This document shows, one piece after another, positions 33,893 through 44,020 of a stretch of DNA of 64,000 bases. A program made the translations under genes and the position numbers. Within the stretch, counting starts at the first letter, position 1, and every line of letters starts with the position of its first letter. A model generated the notes under the pieces. The model was not told where the DNA came from, did no database searches, and saw only the letters and a program-made list of their open reading frames with translations. Source of the DNA: Streptococcus suis (lineage in GTDB: Bacteria > Bacillota > Bacilli > Lactobacillales > Streptococcaceae); the NCBI RefSeq assembly GCF_017601095.1, contig NZ_JAGFUX010000009.1, positions 17,331 through 81,330 of the forward strand. The letters run 5' to 3'.

Positions 33893-35566
33893 ATGAAAAA
33901 AGTCATCGAATTCAAGAATTTTTCCTTTAAATACAATGCGCAGACGGATGCGACTTTACATGGTATTGATTTGACCATTTATGAAGGAGAAAAGGTGCTG
34001 ATTATTGGACCATCTGGTTCAGGCAAGTCCACTCTCGGTCAGGTCTTGAATGGGATTATCCCTGCCATTCATAAGGGAACCCATACAGGGGATTTTGAAC
34101 TGATGGGGATCCCTGCCTTTGACCAGTCTATTTACCAAAAATCTCTTATGGTCAGCACCGTTTTGCAAGATACGGATGGTCAGTTTATTGGGCTTTCTGT
34201 AGCAGAAGATTTGGCCTTTGCCTTGGAAAATGACATGGAAACCTTGGCGACTATGAAGGAGCGAGTTCATGACTGGGCAGAACGCTTGGACTTAAAAGAA
34301 CTGTTGGACCATCGTCCCCAGGATCTCTCGGGAGGTCAGAAGCAACGGGTTAGCCTAGCAGGAGTCTTGATCGATGAAAGTCCGATTTTGTTGTTTGATG
34401 AACCTTTGGCCAATTTGGATCCAAAATCTGGACAGGATACCATTGATTTGATTGACCGGATTCATAATGAAGAAGGAACAACGACCATTATTATCGAGCA
34501 CCGCTTGGAAGATGTGCTTTACCGCCAGGTGGACCGAATTGTCTTGATCAATGGTGGGCGTCTGGTCTTTAATGGTCATCCTGACCAACTCTTACAATCG
34601 GATTTGCTGCAAGAAAATGGTATTCGAGAGCCGCTCTATCTAGCAACTTTACGTGCTCTTGGCTATCAACTTGAGGGAATGAATGGTCTTTCATCCTTAG
34701 AAAATATAACCTTGCCTGACCGATCCCTTCCAGTTTTACCGCATATTGAATTGGCTCAGGAAGTTCGCCAACCTTTGTTGGAAATTTCTCACCTACAAGT
34801 AGCTTATGGAGATCATCAAGTGATTCCTGGTATGGATTTGACAATTTATCAGGGAGAACGCCTAGCTATCGTCGGAAAAAATGGTGCAGGAAAATCAACC
34901 TTGGCAAAGGCCCTCTGTGGTTTTCTACCTGTTAACGGTCAGTTTTTGTGGCAGGGGAAATCCATTGTGGATGATTCGGTCAAAGAAAGGGCTCAACGGA
35001 TTGGCTATGTGTTGCAAAATCCCAACCAAATGATTAGCCAGACCATGATTTTTGATGAAGTTGCCTTGGGATTGCGCCTCAGAGGAGTGGCAGAAGACTT
35101 GATTCAAAGCAAGGTCGAGTCAGTCTTGGAAGTGTGCGGACTCTATCCATTTCGGAAGTGGCCTATTTCAGCTCTCTCGTATGGCCAGAAAAAGCGCGTG
35201 ACTATCGCCTCTATTTTGGTTTTGGAGCCGGATATTATCCTTTTGGATGAGCCAACAGCAGGTCAGGACCAGCGTCACTACCGTGAAATGATGGACTTTC
35301 TAAATCTACTAAATGCACAGGGGCAAACGATTGTGATGATTACACATGACATGCAGCTGATGTTGGATTATTGTGACAGGGCCTTGGTTGTCGTAGATGG
35401 ACAGATTGTCTATCAGGGACATCCAGCTGAACTTTTGGTGAAACAACCTATTATTAAGCAGGCCAATCTCAAGGAAACCAGCATTTTTCATCTGGCAGAG
35501 AAGATGGGCTTGGATCCTCTGGATTTGACAAATTTATACATGAAAACAGAAAGGAGAGAAGCATGA
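33893..35566 (+). CDS. ECF transporter ATPase, two fused ATP-binding domains (YkoD-like)
   Basis: Tandem ATPase of 557 residues. Domain 1: Walker [10 protein letters not shown] near residue 45, signature LSGGQKQR, Walker [14 protein letters not shown] linker with a DUF3744-like insertion follows (about 225-300). Domain 2: GKNGAGKST near 330, [20 protein letters not shown]. It probably energises the UPF0397 S component encoded at 30519, although unrelated genes intervene. ATG 33893 has no properly spaced ribosome binding site because the promoter abuts it, so translation may be leaderless. Overlaps the T gene by 4 bases. Confidence 0.9.
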   Translation: MKKVIEFKNFSFKYNAQTDATLHGIDLTIYEGEKVLIIGPSGSGKSTLGQVLNGIIPAIHKGTHTGDFELMGIPAFDQSIYQKSLMVSTVLQDTDGQFIGLSVAEDLAFALENDMETLATMKERVHDWAERLDLKELLDHRPQDLSGGQKQRVSLAGVLIDESPILLFDEPLANLDPKSGQDTIDLIDRIHNEEGTTTIIIEHRLEDVLYRQVDRIVLINGGRLVFNGHPDQLLQSDLLQENGIREPLYLATLRALGYQLEGMNGLSSLENITLPDRSLPVLPHIELAQEVRQPLLEISHLQVAYGDHQVIPGMDLTIYQGERLAIVGKNGAGKSTLAKALCGFLPVNGQFLWQGKSIVDDSVKERAQRIGYVLQNPNQMISQTMIFDEVALGLRLRGVAEDLIQSKVESVLEVCGLYPFRKWPISALSYGQKKRVTIASILVLEPDIILLDEPTAGQDQRHYREMMDFLNLLNAQGQTIVMITHDMQLMLDYCDRALVVVDGQIVYQGHPAELLVKQPIIKQANLKETSIFHLAEKMGLDPLDLTNLYMKTERREA

Positions 35567-36393
35567 GTCAACACTTAATCGGCTATCAACCTGGCCAAGG
35601 ATTCATCTACCAGCTGTCAGCAGTAACAAAGATGCTCTTCTTCCTTTTGATTTCCATTATCGCCATGGTCACTTATGACACACGATTGATTCTGGTTATT
35701 GCAGTTTTTTCTCTCAGTCTCTTTCGATTGTCAAAAATTCGCCTCAAGGACGTGTCCTTTGTCCTTGTATTTACAACGGTTTTCGCCCTCCTCAATGCCT
35801 TGATGGTCTATCTCTTTGCTCCGCAATATGGAGTCAGCCTCTATGGCGCCAAGACTGTTTTATGGGAAGGTATAGGCATTTATACAGTGACTAGTCAGCA
35901 ACTATTTTACCTGCTTAACATGGTGCTCAAGTATTTTTGTACGGTTCCTCTGGCGGTGGTCTTTCTGATGACAACCCATCCTAGTCAATTTGCCTCTAGT
36001 CTAAATCAAATTGGTGTTCCTTATAAGATTGCCTACGCAGTCAGTCTCACCATGCGCTACATTCCAGATATACAGGAAGAGTTTTTTACTATTCGAATGT
36101 CTCAAGAAGCACGTGGTTTAGAGTTGTCTAAAAAAGGGAAATTGATGGACCGTATTAAGGGCAATCTTTCCCTAGTTGTTCCCTTGATTTTCAGTTCCTT
36201 GGGACGAATTGATACCATCTCAACTGCCATGGAATTGCGCCGATTTGGAAAAAATTCAAAGCGGACCTGGTTTACCTATCAAACGATGCAGAAACAAGAC
36301 TACCTTGTTTTTCTAGTAATAGCCCTCTTTGCCTGCGCAGCCATTGCCCTATTCATTCTCAATCAAGGGCGATTTTACAATCCTTGGAAATAA
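35563..36393 (+). CDS. ECF transporter T component
   Basis: Transmembrane coupling subunit of 276 residues. Helices at about 20-60, 65-90, 105-135 and 240-265; the cytoplasmic coupling helices carry [25 protein letters not shown] and a later [10 protein letters not shown], the A-R-G pair of the CbiQ/EcfT family. Coupled to the ATPase gene by a 4-base overlap (ATGA) with GGAGAG upstream. Ends in a bidirectional terminator facing rsmG. Confidence 0.88.
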   Translation: MSQHLIGYQPGQGFIYQLSAVTKMLFFLLISIIAMVTYDTRLILVIAVFSLSLFRLSKIRLKDVSFVLVFTTVFALLNALMVYLFAPQYGVSLYGAKTVLWEGIGIYTVTSQQLFYLLNMVLKYFCTVPLAVVFLMTTHPSQFASSLNQIGVPYKIAYAVSLTMRYIPDIQEEFFTIRMSQEARGLELSKKGKLMDRIKGNLSLVVPLIFSSLGRIDTISTAMELRRFGKNSKRTWFTYQTMQKQDYLVFLVIALFACAAIALFILNQGRFYNPWK

Positions 36394-36395
36394 GA

Positions 36396-36424
36396 AAAAG
36401 GAGTTCCAGTTGGAACTCCTTTTA
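36396..36424. terminator. Bidirectional terminator between the ECF T gene and rsmG
   Basis: AAAGGAGTTCC (36397-36407) and GGAACTCCTTT (36412-36422) around AGTT; A-run before and T-run after. Confidence 0.88.
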
Positions 36425-37135
36425 TAGTGGCCGTTTGGCTGGAATACCCGCCTTACGTGGAAATTTGTTTGGGGTTTCTTTTTTCTTTTCAACGACTGTC
36501 AAGGTACGGGGATCACCATTGGGCAATTGGTAATCCAGGTTTTCAATAACCTTTGCAAAGAGTAGGTTGAGGGCGTTCTTTGCAGCTTCCAGCTCGTTTT
36601 CAGCATCGGAAGCCTTGAGCGCTATCAAGCGACCATTGAGAGCTAAAAAAGGAATGGTTAACTCAGATAAGACCTGCATGCGGGCAACTGCACGTGCGGT
36701 GACCAACTGAAATTGCGCCCGAAAATTCTTGTCATGGGCAAAGTCTTCTGCACGACCATGGTAAAAATGTACTTTTTCCAATTCCAGTTTTTCAGCCAAA
36801 TGGTTCAAAAAGGTGATACGCTTGTTGAGAGAGTCGATAATCGTCACCTCAAGGTCTGGAAATACAATCTTCATTGGTAAGCTTGGAAAGCCGGCTCCGG
36901 CCCCGATGTCCAATAATTTGAGGTCTTGGTTGGTAATGTAGCCCTGTAAAATAGGAGCAAGGGAGTCATAGAAGTGTTTGAGATAGACCTCCTCTTCCTC
37001 TGTGATAGCCGTTAGATTGATTTTTTCATTCCACTCTACCAAGAGTTGGAAGTAGTATTGGAATTGTTGTTTCTGTTTGTCTGTTAGGACAATGCCCTTC
37101 TGAGCAAGTGTTAGATAAAATTCTTCTGGTTTCAT
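36422..37135 (-). CDS. rsmG: RsmG, 16S rRNA (guanine527-N7)-methyltransferase
   Basis: SAM-dependent methyltransferase acting on G527 of the 530 loop; loss gives low-level streptomycin resistance in many bacteria. The 237-residue protein has [26 protein letters not shown] N-terminus, SAM-binding [17 protein letters not shown] near residue 72, [12 protein letters not shown], and AEDF/TARAVA motifs. Length normal. Minus strand, alone, convergent with the ECF genes. The gene sits about 100 bases beyond the pbp1A stop. Confidence 0.95.
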   Translation of the reverse strand: MKPEEFYLTLAQKGIVLTDKQKQQFQYYFQLLVEWNEKINLTAITEEEEVYLKHFYDSLAPILQGYITNQDLKLLDIGAGAGFPSLPMKIVFPDLEVTIIDSLNKRITFLNHLAEKLELEKVHFYHGRAEDFAHDKNFRAQFQLVTARAVARMQVLSELTIPFLALNGRLIALKASDAENELEAAKNALNLLFAKVIENLDYQLPNGDPRTLTVVEKKKETPNKFPRKAGIPAKRPL

Positions 37136-37154
37136 ACTTCTATCTTATCACATT

Positions 37155-37233
37155 CTACAAAAAAAGAAAAACCCAGCCCCTTTTCTGACTTCCATAAGAT
37201 TTCTCTTATTGGGATTCAGTTCAATGGGCTGAG
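37155..37233 (-). terminator. Terminator of pbp1A
   Basis: On the minus strand an AGCCC(C)/(G)GGGCT outer stem encloses an AATAAGA/TCTTATT hairpin and is followed by TTTTTCTTTTTTT, just after the pbp1A stop. Confidence 0.65.
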
Positions 37234-37238
37234 CTTAA

Positions 37239-39437
37239 TTATTGACCGCTCTCGTTGGATTGATCTTGAGTGGTATTTGTTGTCGTTTCAGATGTTGTTT
37301 GACTGGTTTCGGTCGTTGTTTGACTCGATTCAGTCGCTGTAGTTTCTGTCACAACGGTAGTAGATGCAGTAGTTGAAGATTGGTAATTATTGTTGTTGTA
37401 ATAAGAATTACGATTGTTGTAACTATTGTATAGGAGATTGTTGTAACTGTCGCTACCTTTCAAGTAGAGGTTGCTACCGTATTGGTAGAGGCCCTCAGGC
37501 ATTTCCCAATCAACTGCTGTTTCAACTGGGTTGAGGTAGGCCATCATGTTACGGAAGACATCTGTTGCGATTTTCATACCGCTATCTAGGACAGGGGTTT
37601 TCCTGTTAGTGTAACCTGACCAGACCGCCATAGCGTATTTGGTAGAGTAACCAACGAAGTTTTCATCCGGCACTACCATCAGGCTATAATTGGCCGCTTC
37701 ATTATTGACAAGAATCTCAGAGTACTCTGCATCAGTATAGTTAGATGTTCCAGTCTTTCCTGCCATAGGAACACCTGCAACAGCCGCATTTAGTCCAGTC
37801 CCTAGTGTCATTACACTCTTTAACATATTTGTCATCATGTAGGCAGTTTCAGCTGTCATGACACGGTTGCCCTCTGGTTGGTACTCTTGTTTGGTTCCGT
37901 CAGAAAAAATGACCTTGTTGACATATTGCGGTTTATAGTAAGTTCCACCGTTTGCAAATGCTGCATATGCTGCAGCCATTTTCTCACTGCTCGCTCCATA
38001 TTCACTACTAGACTCTGTTGTATTGCTTGAGATAGCGTTTGAATAGAGGAGTTGTGGGTAATTGATGCCGACGCTGTTCAAGAAGCTGAGGGCCTTGTCC
38101 AAACCAGTTTCTTCAAGTGCTTTTACTGCAGATACATTTCGTGAAAACTGAATGGCTGTTTTGACTGAAATTGTGCCATAATAACTTCTATCCCAGTTGT
38201 AAACTGGAGTTGTTGTTCCTGGATAGTTATAAGGGCCGTCTAAAGTAGTATCAGCGGTTGAATTATAGACCCCATTTTCAATAGCTGGAGCATAGTCGGT
38301 AATGGGTTTCATGGTTGAACCGAAGTCGCGGTTGGTTTCAACTGCTTGGTTGGTTCCAAAGGATACGCTGCTTGATTGATTCCGGCCACCGAGTTGAGCA
38401 ACTACCTTGCCATTGCTGACATCTACAACTGTTGAGGCTACTTGGAAAGTAGTGTCTGGATAGGTGATATATAGGTCTGTATTATAGATATTCCAGAGCT
38501 GTTGTTGTGCCGCAGTATCGACGTTTGTATACACATCCATACCAGTCGTCAAAAGGTTGTAACCTGTCTTTTCTTCCACTTCGGCAATAACCTCTTTGAG
38601 ATAGTTATCCATGTAAGGTGGATAAGCTGAGGTACTAGTTAATGGTTGTAGGCCATCAGTTACAGGTGTCACGACTGCCTGTTCATATTCTTCCATGGTG
38701 ATGTAATCCAGTTTCAACATCTGAGAAAGGACCAAGTCACGGCGGTTCTTGGCAACTTCAGGCTGAGTATAAGGATCGTATTGGTTTGGAGCCTGAGGCA
38801 TGCCAGCCAAAAGTGCTAACTGTGGCAGGGTCAGGTCTTTTAGTTCTTTGCCGTAAAATGCCTGAGCAGCTGTCTTCATCCCGTAGTTTCCGTTGGACAT
38901 ATAGACCTTGTTTACATAGTAGGTCAGGATGTCTTGTTTGGTTTTCATGCGCTCCAGTTTGAGGGCCAGCCAAGCTTCTTGGATCTTACGCTTGATGTTT
39001 TGGTCTTCTGTTGAAGTCGAGAAGTAAGTTAATTTAATCAGCTGTTGGTCCAAGGTTGATCCACCTTGCAAGTTTCCACCTCTCAGGTTGTTGAGCAAGG
39101 AACCAGCGATACGGATGACATCGACACCGCGGTGACTAAAGTAACGCTGGTCTTCAATGGCGATAATAGCGTTGACCAGATCAGTAGGAATTTCAGATGC
39201 ATCTGCATTGGAACGCTTTTCTGCCCCTAGGTCAGCGATGAGCGTGCCATCCTTATCATAAATTTTACTTGAAACCGTTGCGGTTAATGTTTCTTCTGTC
39301 AATTCAGGAGCAGTAGCGATGTAATAAGCTGATAAACAAGCTCCAACAAGAAAGACAAAGAGAAACAGTCCCATTAGGATATTGGCACCAAGCATTAGGA
39401 TGCGTTTGGTATTTGGATTATTCAATGGAGTCACCAC
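37239..39437 (-). CDS. pbp1A: Penicillin-binding protein 1A, bifunctional
   Basis: Class A PBP (732 residues) that polymerises and cross-links peptidoglycan at the septum and periphery. Signal-anchor helix (about 15-38), GT51 domain with [12 protein letters not shown] near 94 and [12 protein letters not shown] near 130, then transpeptidase domain with STMKP (serine about residue 372), SRN-type FSRNVS and KTGTSN (about 560). The last 75 residues are rich in Asn, Tyr, Ser and Thr, a low-complexity tail. Lies downstream of recU with a 20-base overlap, the usual recU-pbp1A pair. Resistance to beta-lactams often tracks with changes in this gene. Confidence 0.95.
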   Translation of the reverse strand: MVTPLNNPNTKRILMLGANILMGLFLFVFLVGACLSAYYIATAPELTEETLTATVSSKIYDKDGTLIADLGAEKRSNADASEIPTDLVNAIIAIEDQRYFSHRGVDVIRIAGSLLNNLRGGNLQGGSTLDQQLIKLTYFSTSTEDQNIKRKIQEAWLALKLERMKTKQDILTYYVNKVYMSNGNYGMKTAAQAFYGKELKDLTLPQLALLAGMPQAPNQYDPYTQPEVAKNRRDLVLSQMLKLDYITMEEYEQAVVTPVTDGLQPLTSTSAYPPYMDNYLKEVIAEVEEKTGYNLLTTGMDVYTNVDTAAQQQLWNIYNTDLYITYPDTTFQVASTVVDVSNGKVVAQLGGRNQSSSVSFGTNQAVETNRDFGSTMKPITDYAPAIENGVYNSTADTTLDGPYNYPGTTTPVYNWDRSYYGTISVKTAIQFSRNVSAVKALEETGLDKALSFLNSVGINYPQLLYSNAISSNTTESSSEYGASSEKMAAAYAAFANGGTYYKPQYVNKVIFSDGTKQEYQPEGNRVMTAETAYMMTNMLKSVMTLGTGLNAAVAGVPMAGKTGTSNYTDAEYSEILVNNEAANYSLMVVPDENFVGYSTKYAMAVWSGYTNRKTPVLDSGMKIATDVFRNMMAYLNPVETAVDWEMPEGLYQYGSNLYLKGSDSYNNLLYNSYNNRNSYYNNNNYQSSTTASTTVVTETTATESSQTTTETSQTTSETTTNTTQDQSNESGQ

Positions 39438-40026
39438 CTAAAAATTTTTCTTCAACTATTGTTAGATAGGGAAGGCTGGGATAGCCACCCATTTTGATTT
39501 CATAGCCATTTTCTCGAATATAGGAAAGTGGCAGGGATTTGCTACCATTATCAAGATCATAGTAGTGAAGTAAGGAGGAAGCAGGTAAGAGATAGGTCTC
39601 TCCGATGGTTGAAAAGTGGAGTAAGACAAAGGCAATGCCATCCTGTTGGAGTACCATCCGCATATGTTCCAGCTGGTGTTGGTGAAAGTTCTTCATCGGC
39701 ATGGCTGTCTTTTGTCTGGTTTCCTTGGCTTCGAAGTCGATGTAGTGGCCCTTGAAGACTCCGGAGTAATCCGTTGTTGAGGCTTGTCTAAAGTAGGCTT
39801 CAACTATCTTGGCCCGACTTCGTTGAGGGTAATCAACTTTTACAATCTGAACAGGAGTAGGCTTCTTGTGTATTACCGCAAGGTTTCTGCTTAGATAGTA
39901 TTGGTTGCTGTCGTTAATGGCCGCTTCAAAGGACATTCCACGATTGGCAAAGGAAATTTTTTCAGCTGGTCGCGTTTGTTCCCGCGGCACTACTTTTCTT
40001 CCAATTTGGTGAGGGTATTTGACCAT
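39418..40026 (-). CDS. recU: RecU Holliday-junction resolvase
   Basis: Endonuclease (202 residues) that resolves recombination intermediates and binds RecA. Motifs: [17 protein letters not shown] (residues about 29-45), [16 protein letters not shown], and catalytic [17 protein letters not shown] near 91-108 with Asp and Glu-x-Lys. Length normal. Transcribed from an extended -10 (TGGTATAAT on the minus strand, 40067-40059) that overlaps the divergent ypsA promoter. Its end overlaps pbp1A by 20 bases. Confidence 0.95.
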   Translation of the reverse strand: MVKYPHQIGRKVVPREQTRPAEKISFANRGMSFEAAINDSNQYYLSRNLAVIHKKPTPVQIVKVDYPQRSRAKIVEAYFRQASTTDYSGVFKGHYIDFEAKETRQKTAMPMKNFHQHQLEHMRMVLQQDGIAFVLLHFSTIGETYLLPASSLLHYYDLDNGSKSLPLSYIRENGYEIKMGGYPSLPYLTIVEEKFLGGDSIE

Positions 40027-40037
40027 AGCTCCCCTTC

Positions 40038-40067
40038 TTGATAAAATAGTATCAGCATATTATACCA
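40038..40067. promoter_or_regulatory. Overlapping divergent promoters for ypsA and recU
   Basis: Plus strand: TTGATA (40038-40043), 17-bp spacer, TATACC (40061-40066). Minus strand: extended -10 TGGTATAAT (40067-40059). The -10 regions overlap, so the two directions probably compete. Confidence 0.65.
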
Positions 40068-40091
40068 TAAAGAGGAGATTTTCAACAAATA

Positions 40092-40631
40092 ATGACTACT
40101 AAAACCGTACTGGTCCAAGGCTACCGAGCTCATGAACTGGGAATATTTGGTCAGAAAGAACCACGATTGGCGATTATCAAAGAGGCCATTCGTAAGGATT
40201 TGATTTCCTTGCTAGAAGAGGGGGCGAACTGGTTTATCTTTACAGGTCAAATGGGGTTTGAGTACTGGTGTTTGGAGACCTTGTTGGACTTGAAAAAAGA
40301 GGGGTATGAGTTCCAGATTGCCACTATTTTTTTATTTGCCAATCATGGAGAAAATTGGCAGGAGCATCAACAAGAAAAATTGACCCTCTTTCGGCAACAG
40401 GATTTCGTGAAAATTGCTTTTGAACGGTATGAAAATCCCTCCCAATTTCGAGAGTTCAATCAATTTCTTCTAGATAAGACGGAACAAGCCTATGTATTTT
40501 ATGAACCTGAGAATGAAACACAATTGAAATATCTTTTCAACCTGATGCTAACAAAGGAGGCTTATACTGTTAAAACGCTTACCTTTGATCGTCTAAACGA
40601 GGTAGCAGAAAATTTTGAAAAATTTGAGTGA
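40092..40631 (+). CDS. ypsA: YpsA (UPF0398/DUF1273) family protein
   Basis: SLOG-superfamily protein of 179 residues; YpsA in Bacillus and staphylococci affects cell division when overproduced, with a presumed nucleotide-type ligand. Features: N-terminal [13 protein letters not shown], the family's YRxxELG start; [19 protein letters not shown] near 50-68; and the later [17 protein letters not shown]. Located between recU and gpsB, the same position as in Bacillus relatives, supporting the division link. No strong ribosome binding site beyond AGAGGAGA 14 bases upstream. Confidence 0.88.
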   Translation: MTTKTVLVQGYRAHELGIFGQKEPRLAIIKEAIRKDLISLLEEGANWFIFTGQMGFEYWCLETLLDLKKEGYEFQIATIFLFANHGENWQEHQQEKLTLFRQQDFVKIAFERYENPSQFREFNQFLLDKTEQAYVFYEPENETQLKYLFNLMLTKEAYTVKTLTFDRLNEVAENFEKFE

Positions 40632-40637
40632 TTTGAC

Positions 40638-40667
40638 TTGATTTTTCCCTATTTTTTTTAATATAAT
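40638..40667 (+). promoter_or_regulatory. gpsB promoter
   Basis: TTGATT (40638-40643), 18-bp spacer, TATAAT (40662-40667). Confidence 0.6.
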
Positions 40668-40700
40668 AGAACTAGTGATGTTTAGATTAGGGAGAGAGAG

Positions 40701-41027
40701 ATGGCAAGTATTAAATTTACAACTAAAGATATTTTTGAACAAGATTTTAAGATCGGTTTCCGTGGGTATGATCAAGATGAAGTCAATGATTTTTTAGATG
40801 AAATCATGAAAGACTACGACGCCTATGAAGCCATTATCAAGGAGTTGAAGGGCGAGATTGCTCGCTTGAAAGCACAAGCAGCTAGTGGAAAGCAACAGGC
40901 TGCACCTCTCGAAGAAACAACGACAATCCGTACGGAACGAATGACGTCGGCAACAAATTTTGATATTCTTCGTCGTCTCAACCGCTTGGAAAAAGAAGTT
41001 TTTGGAAAACAGATTGCTCAAGAATAG
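40701..41027 (+). CDS. gpsB: GpsB, division/elongation coordinator
   Basis: DivIVA-related cytoplasmic protein (108 residues) that docks class A PBPs and regulates StkP. N-terminal lipid-binding coiled coil with FTTKDIFEQDFKIGFRGYDQDEVNDFLDEIMKDY (described by segments: residues 6-38), a linker rich in Gln/Ala/Thr (65-85), and the C-terminal helix FDILRRLNRLEKEVFG for hexamer formation. GGGAGAGAG lies upstream of the ATG. Followed within 20 bases by the RNase P RNA gene. Genes for its partners PBP1A, StkP and MapZ are in this window. Confidence 0.93.
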   Translation: MASIKFTTKDIFEQDFKIGFRGYDQDEVNDFLDEIMKDYDAYEAIIKELKGEIARLKAQAASGKQQAAPLEETTTIRTERMTSATNFDILRRLNRLEKEVFGKQIAQE

Positions 41028-41041
41028 AGCTTTTGTAGAGT
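41014..41041 (+). promoter_or_regulatory. Possible rnpB promoter
   Basis: TTGCTC (41014-41019), 16-bp spacer, TAGAGT (41036-41041), with the RNA expected to start near 41047. It overlaps the end of gpsB. Confidence 0.45.
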
Positions 41042-41044
41042 ATG

Positions 41045-41424
41045 TGTGCAATTTTTGGGTAATCGCGTGGTAGCTATCTATCATGAGGAAAGTCCATGCT
41101 AGCACTGGCTGTGATGCCGGTAGTGTTTGTGCTAGGCGAATGCATAAGCCTAGGGACGTCTTTGACGTTACGGCGACTAAAATGGCTACGTCATCTGATA
41201 TGCCAAAGTAGGTCTGAAAGTGCCACAGTAACGAAGTTTTTATGGAAACGTAAAAAATGGAACGCGGTAAACCCCTCAAGCTAGCAACCCAAACTTTGGT
41301 CGGGGCATGGGATGGATGGAAACGAACGGAAATCCTGACTGTAAAGAACAGTAGACAGATGATTATCGAAGGTGGTAGGCCTAGTACCACTGGAACAAAA
41401 CATGGCTTATAGAAAATTGCATAA
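41045..41424 (+). ncRNA. rnpB: RNase P RNA (B type)
   Basis: Catalytic RNA of RNase P, maturing tRNA 5' ends. The terminal helix P1 is seen as TGCAATTTT near the start pairing with AAAATTGCA near the end (41413-41421). Conserved CR-I GAGGAAAGTCC-type sequence (41081-41096), the AACCCAAACTTTGGTCGGGGC segment region near 41286 and AGATGATTATCGAAGG near 41355 match the bacterial core. About 380 nt, as in other Firmicutes type B RNAs. Ends are set by P1 and good to a few bases. Confidence 0.92.
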
Positions 41425-41429
41425 TAGGT

Positions 41430-41452
41430 AGCTAGCTTTGCTAGCTTTTATT
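41430..41452 (+). terminator. Terminator after rnpB
   Basis: AGCTAGC (41430-41436) and GCTAGCT (41440-41446) with a TTT loop, then TTTATTA. rlmL starts 14 bases later, so some readthrough is likely. Confidence 0.8.
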
Positions 41453-41465
41453 ATAGAGGAAAAAC

Positions 41466-42629
41466 ATGAAAAAACAATTTGAGCTGATCGCAACAGCGGC
41501 AGCGGGACTGGAAGCAGTTGTTGGAAGAGAGATAAAAGATCTGGGTTATAGCTACCAAGTGGAGAACGGTCGTGTTCGGTTTACAGGCGGGGTCAAGGAA
41601 ATCATTGAAAGTAATCTTTGGTTGCGTTCAGCTGACCGTATCAAAATTGTCGTTGGGCAGTTTCCAGCCAGAACTTTTGAAGAACTGTTTCAAGGTGTGT
41701 TTGGCTTGGATTGGGAAAATTACCTGCCCTTGGGCTGCAAGTTTCCTATTTCCAAGGCAAAATGTGTCAAGTCCAAACTACACAATGAACCAAGTGTGCA
41801 AGCTATTTCGAAAAAAGCGGTCGTAAAAAAACTGCAGAAGCACTATTCTCGACCAGAAGGTGTTCCTTTGCAAGAAGTTGGGGCAGAGTTCAAGATTGAA
41901 GTATCCATTCTGAAGGACCTTGCGACGGTTCTGATTGATACAACAGGGTCCAGCCTCTTCAAACGGGGTTATCGGGCGGAAAAAGGTGGAGCTCCTATCA
42001 AGGAAAATATGGCAGCAGCAATTTTGCAGCTGTCCAACTGGTATCCAGACAAACCCTTGATTGATCCAACCTGTGGCTCAGGGACTTTCTGCATTGAGGC
42101 GGCCATGCTGGCTAGAAATATTGCGCCGGGTTTGCAGCGTTCCTTTGCTTTTGAAGAATGGAATTGGGTAGATCAAGACTTGGTTTTACGACTTCGTAAA
42201 GAAGCTCAGGCCGCTATCCGGAAGGACCTGGTATTGGATATTGCTGGTTCGGACATCGATGGTCGTATGGTGGACATTGCGAGAAAGAATGCAGTGGCTG
42301 CTGGAGTCGCAGATGATATTGTCTTCAAACAGATGCGATTACAGGACTTACGGACGGACAAAATAAACGGAGTTATCATTTCCAATCCTCCTTATGGCGA
42401 ACGATTGCTTGAAGAAAAGGATCTGATTGACCTCTACCGTGAGATGGGTGAGATCTTTGCTCCTCTAAAAACTTGGTCTCAGTTTATTTTGACAAGCGAT
42501 GAATTATTTGAGCAACGTTTTGGACGACAGGCGGATAAGAAACGCAAACTTTATAACGGAACTTTGAAGGTTGACCTCTACCAATTTTTTGGTCAACGTG
42601 TCAAACGAAATACAGAAAAGGTAGGATGA
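41466..42629 (+). CDS. rlmL: RlmL-like 23S rRNA (guanine-N2)-methyltransferase, THUMP family (YpsC)
   Basis: RNA methyltransferase of 387 residues. An N-terminal THUMP domain (about 45-155) binds RNA and a C-terminal Rossmann domain binds SAM: DPTCGSGTFCIEAAM near 200, ASDIDGR-like GSDIDGRM near 262, and catalytic SNPPYGERL near 308. It is the short YpsC/RlmL-N type, lacking the RlmK fusion of E. coli RlmKL. Follows rnpB and precedes mapZ by 3 bases, an order shared with pneumococcus. Precise target base is not shown by sequence. Confidence 0.9.
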   Translation: MKKQFELIATAAAGLEAVVGREIKDLGYSYQVENGRVRFTGGVKEIIESNLWLRSADRIKIVVGQFPARTFEELFQGVFGLDWENYLPLGCKFPISKAKCVKSKLHNEPSVQAISKKAVVKKLQKHYSRPEGVPLQEVGAEFKIEVSILKDLATVLIDTTGSSLFKRGYRAEKGGAPIKENMAAAILQLSNWYPDKPLIDPTCGSGTFCIEAAMLARNIAPGLQRSFAFEEWNWVDQDLVLRLRKEAQAAIRKDLVLDIAGSDIDGRMVDIARKNAVAAGVADDIVFKQMRLQDLRTDKINGVIISNPPYGERLLEEKDLIDLYREMGEIFAPLKTWSQFILTSDELFEQRFGRQADKKRKLYNGTLKVDLYQFFGQRVKRNTEKVG

Positions 42630-42632
42630 TAA

Positions 42633-43985
42633 GTGGTAGATAAGAATAAGCAAGTCGTAGATGGTCAAGTAGAAAAGGTGTTGGATTTTGAAACAGCTAA
42701 GGATTTGACAGTCGGTGAAGCCGTCCAAAAGCACAAGGAAATTGTTGCAGGAGTGACTGAAGAAGATGGTCTTTTGGATCGCTACATCAAGCAACACCGC
42801 GCAGAAATTGAATCCCAAAAAGTATGGTCAAAAGAAGAAGTTGTAGCTCCTGTGGCAACTGCTGTAGAGACAGCGAAAGAAACTATTGATCAGGAAACAA
42901 AGCAGTTTGATCTTCCAAAGGAATCAGTTGCAGCAATCGATCCGCTCCCTGTAGTAGATGCTTCAAAAGAAGAGGATAATTTTGTCCTCGGACCTGTTGA
43001 AGATGCTTCGACACAGAAGAAGTTCTGGATTTGGGCAAGTTTAGGCCTAGCCTTTCTAGCAACCTTGGTGTCTGCATTTATTTGGTTGAATCGAACTTCG
43101 TCAACAAATACTAGTTCATCTTCTTCGAGCACAACAAGCCAAACTAGTTCGGCAACTAGTTCAAGTTCAGAAGATGTGAACTTAACTGCATTTAACGACC
43201 TTTATGCAAGTTTCTTTACTGACTCAAGCCTGTCAAAATTGAAAAATAGCGCTTTTGATAGCCTGTCAGATTTGAAGGCGATTTTGGACAAGATGGATAG
43301 TTCTTCAGATGCCTACAAGGAGGCAAAAGCTAAGTACGATAGCCTTGAAAAAGCCATTGAAGCGACTAAAGCTATCAACAGCCAGTTTGATAAGGCCTTG
43401 ATTGTGGATGGTGAGTTGGACACAACAGCAACTGCTAATTCAAGCGCGAGCTTTACAGCTACTGCAACAGGAATTTCTAGCGTAGATGCTACCTTGACAG
43501 CAGCTATCAATTTTGGACAATCACAACTAGAAAATGCAGCAACGGTAGCAAGTTCAAGTAGTCAAGCTGCAGCCAGCTCAACAACCAATACAACTGCAAG
43601 TACGACGGCAAGTAGTACTAGCCAGGCAACGACAAGCACCGCAGTAACCAATTCTGTTAGCACCTTGTATGGCATTGCTGTACCAGAGGGAGTGACCTTG
43701 CAACGTAACCTCAGCCGTGTACCATATGACCAGTCTAAGATTAATGATGCAAATAATGAAGCATGGAACTTTAATCCCGGTATTTTGGAGAAAATTATCG
43801 CAACTTCTCAGCAACGTGGCTATATTTCTGGAAATAATTATATTCTTGAAAAAGTCAATATTATTAATGGAAATGGCTATTACAACCTGTTCAAACCAGA
43901 CGGTACCTATCTCTTCTCAATTAACTGTAAGACAGGATATTTTGTCGGAAATGGTTCTGGCCATTCAGATGCATTGGATTACTAA
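42633..43985 (+). CDS. mapZ: MapZ (LocZ), midcell-anchored division-site protein
   Basis: Single-pass membrane protein (450 residues) marking the streptococcal division site ahead of FtsZ; phosphorylated by StkP in relatives. Cytoplasmic N-terminal region (1-128) with acidic and Thr residues, TM helix about 129-152 (WIWASLGLAFLATLVSAFIW), a Ser/Thr-rich linker, an extracellular helical segment (190-300), a second Ser/Thr/Ala linker, and a C-terminal peptidoglycan-binding domain. Start is GTG 42633. Low-complexity linkers may vary in length between strains. Terminator follows the stop. Confidence 0.9.
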   Translation: MVDKNKQVVDGQVEKVLDFETAKDLTVGEAVQKHKEIVAGVTEEDGLLDRYIKQHRAEIESQKVWSKEEVVAPVATAVETAKETIDQETKQFDLPKESVAAIDPLPVVDASKEEDNFVLGPVEDASTQKKFWIWASLGLAFLATLVSAFIWLNRTSSTNTSSSSSSTTSQTSSATSSSSEDVNLTAFNDLYASFFTDSSLSKLKNSAFDSLSDLKAILDKMDSSSDAYKEAKAKYDSLEKAIEATKAINSQFDKALIVDGELDTTATANSSASFTATATGISSVDATLTAAINFGQSQLENAATVASSSSQAAASSTTNTTASTTASSTSQATTSTAVTNSVSTLYGIAVPEGVTLQRNLSRVPYDQSKINDANNEAWNFNPGILEKIIATSQQRGYISGNNYILEKVNIINGNGYYNLFKPDGTYLFSINCKTGYFVGNGSGHSDALDY

Positions 43986-44020
43986 ACAAAAGAACAGCAG
44001 ATTATCTGCTGTTCTTTTTA
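43986..44020. terminator. Bidirectional terminator between mapZ and luxS
   Basis: AAAAGAACAGCAG (43988-44000) and CTGCTGTTCTTTT (44006-44018) around a short loop; flanking A and T runs. It overlaps the luxS stop codon. Confidence 0.9.
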
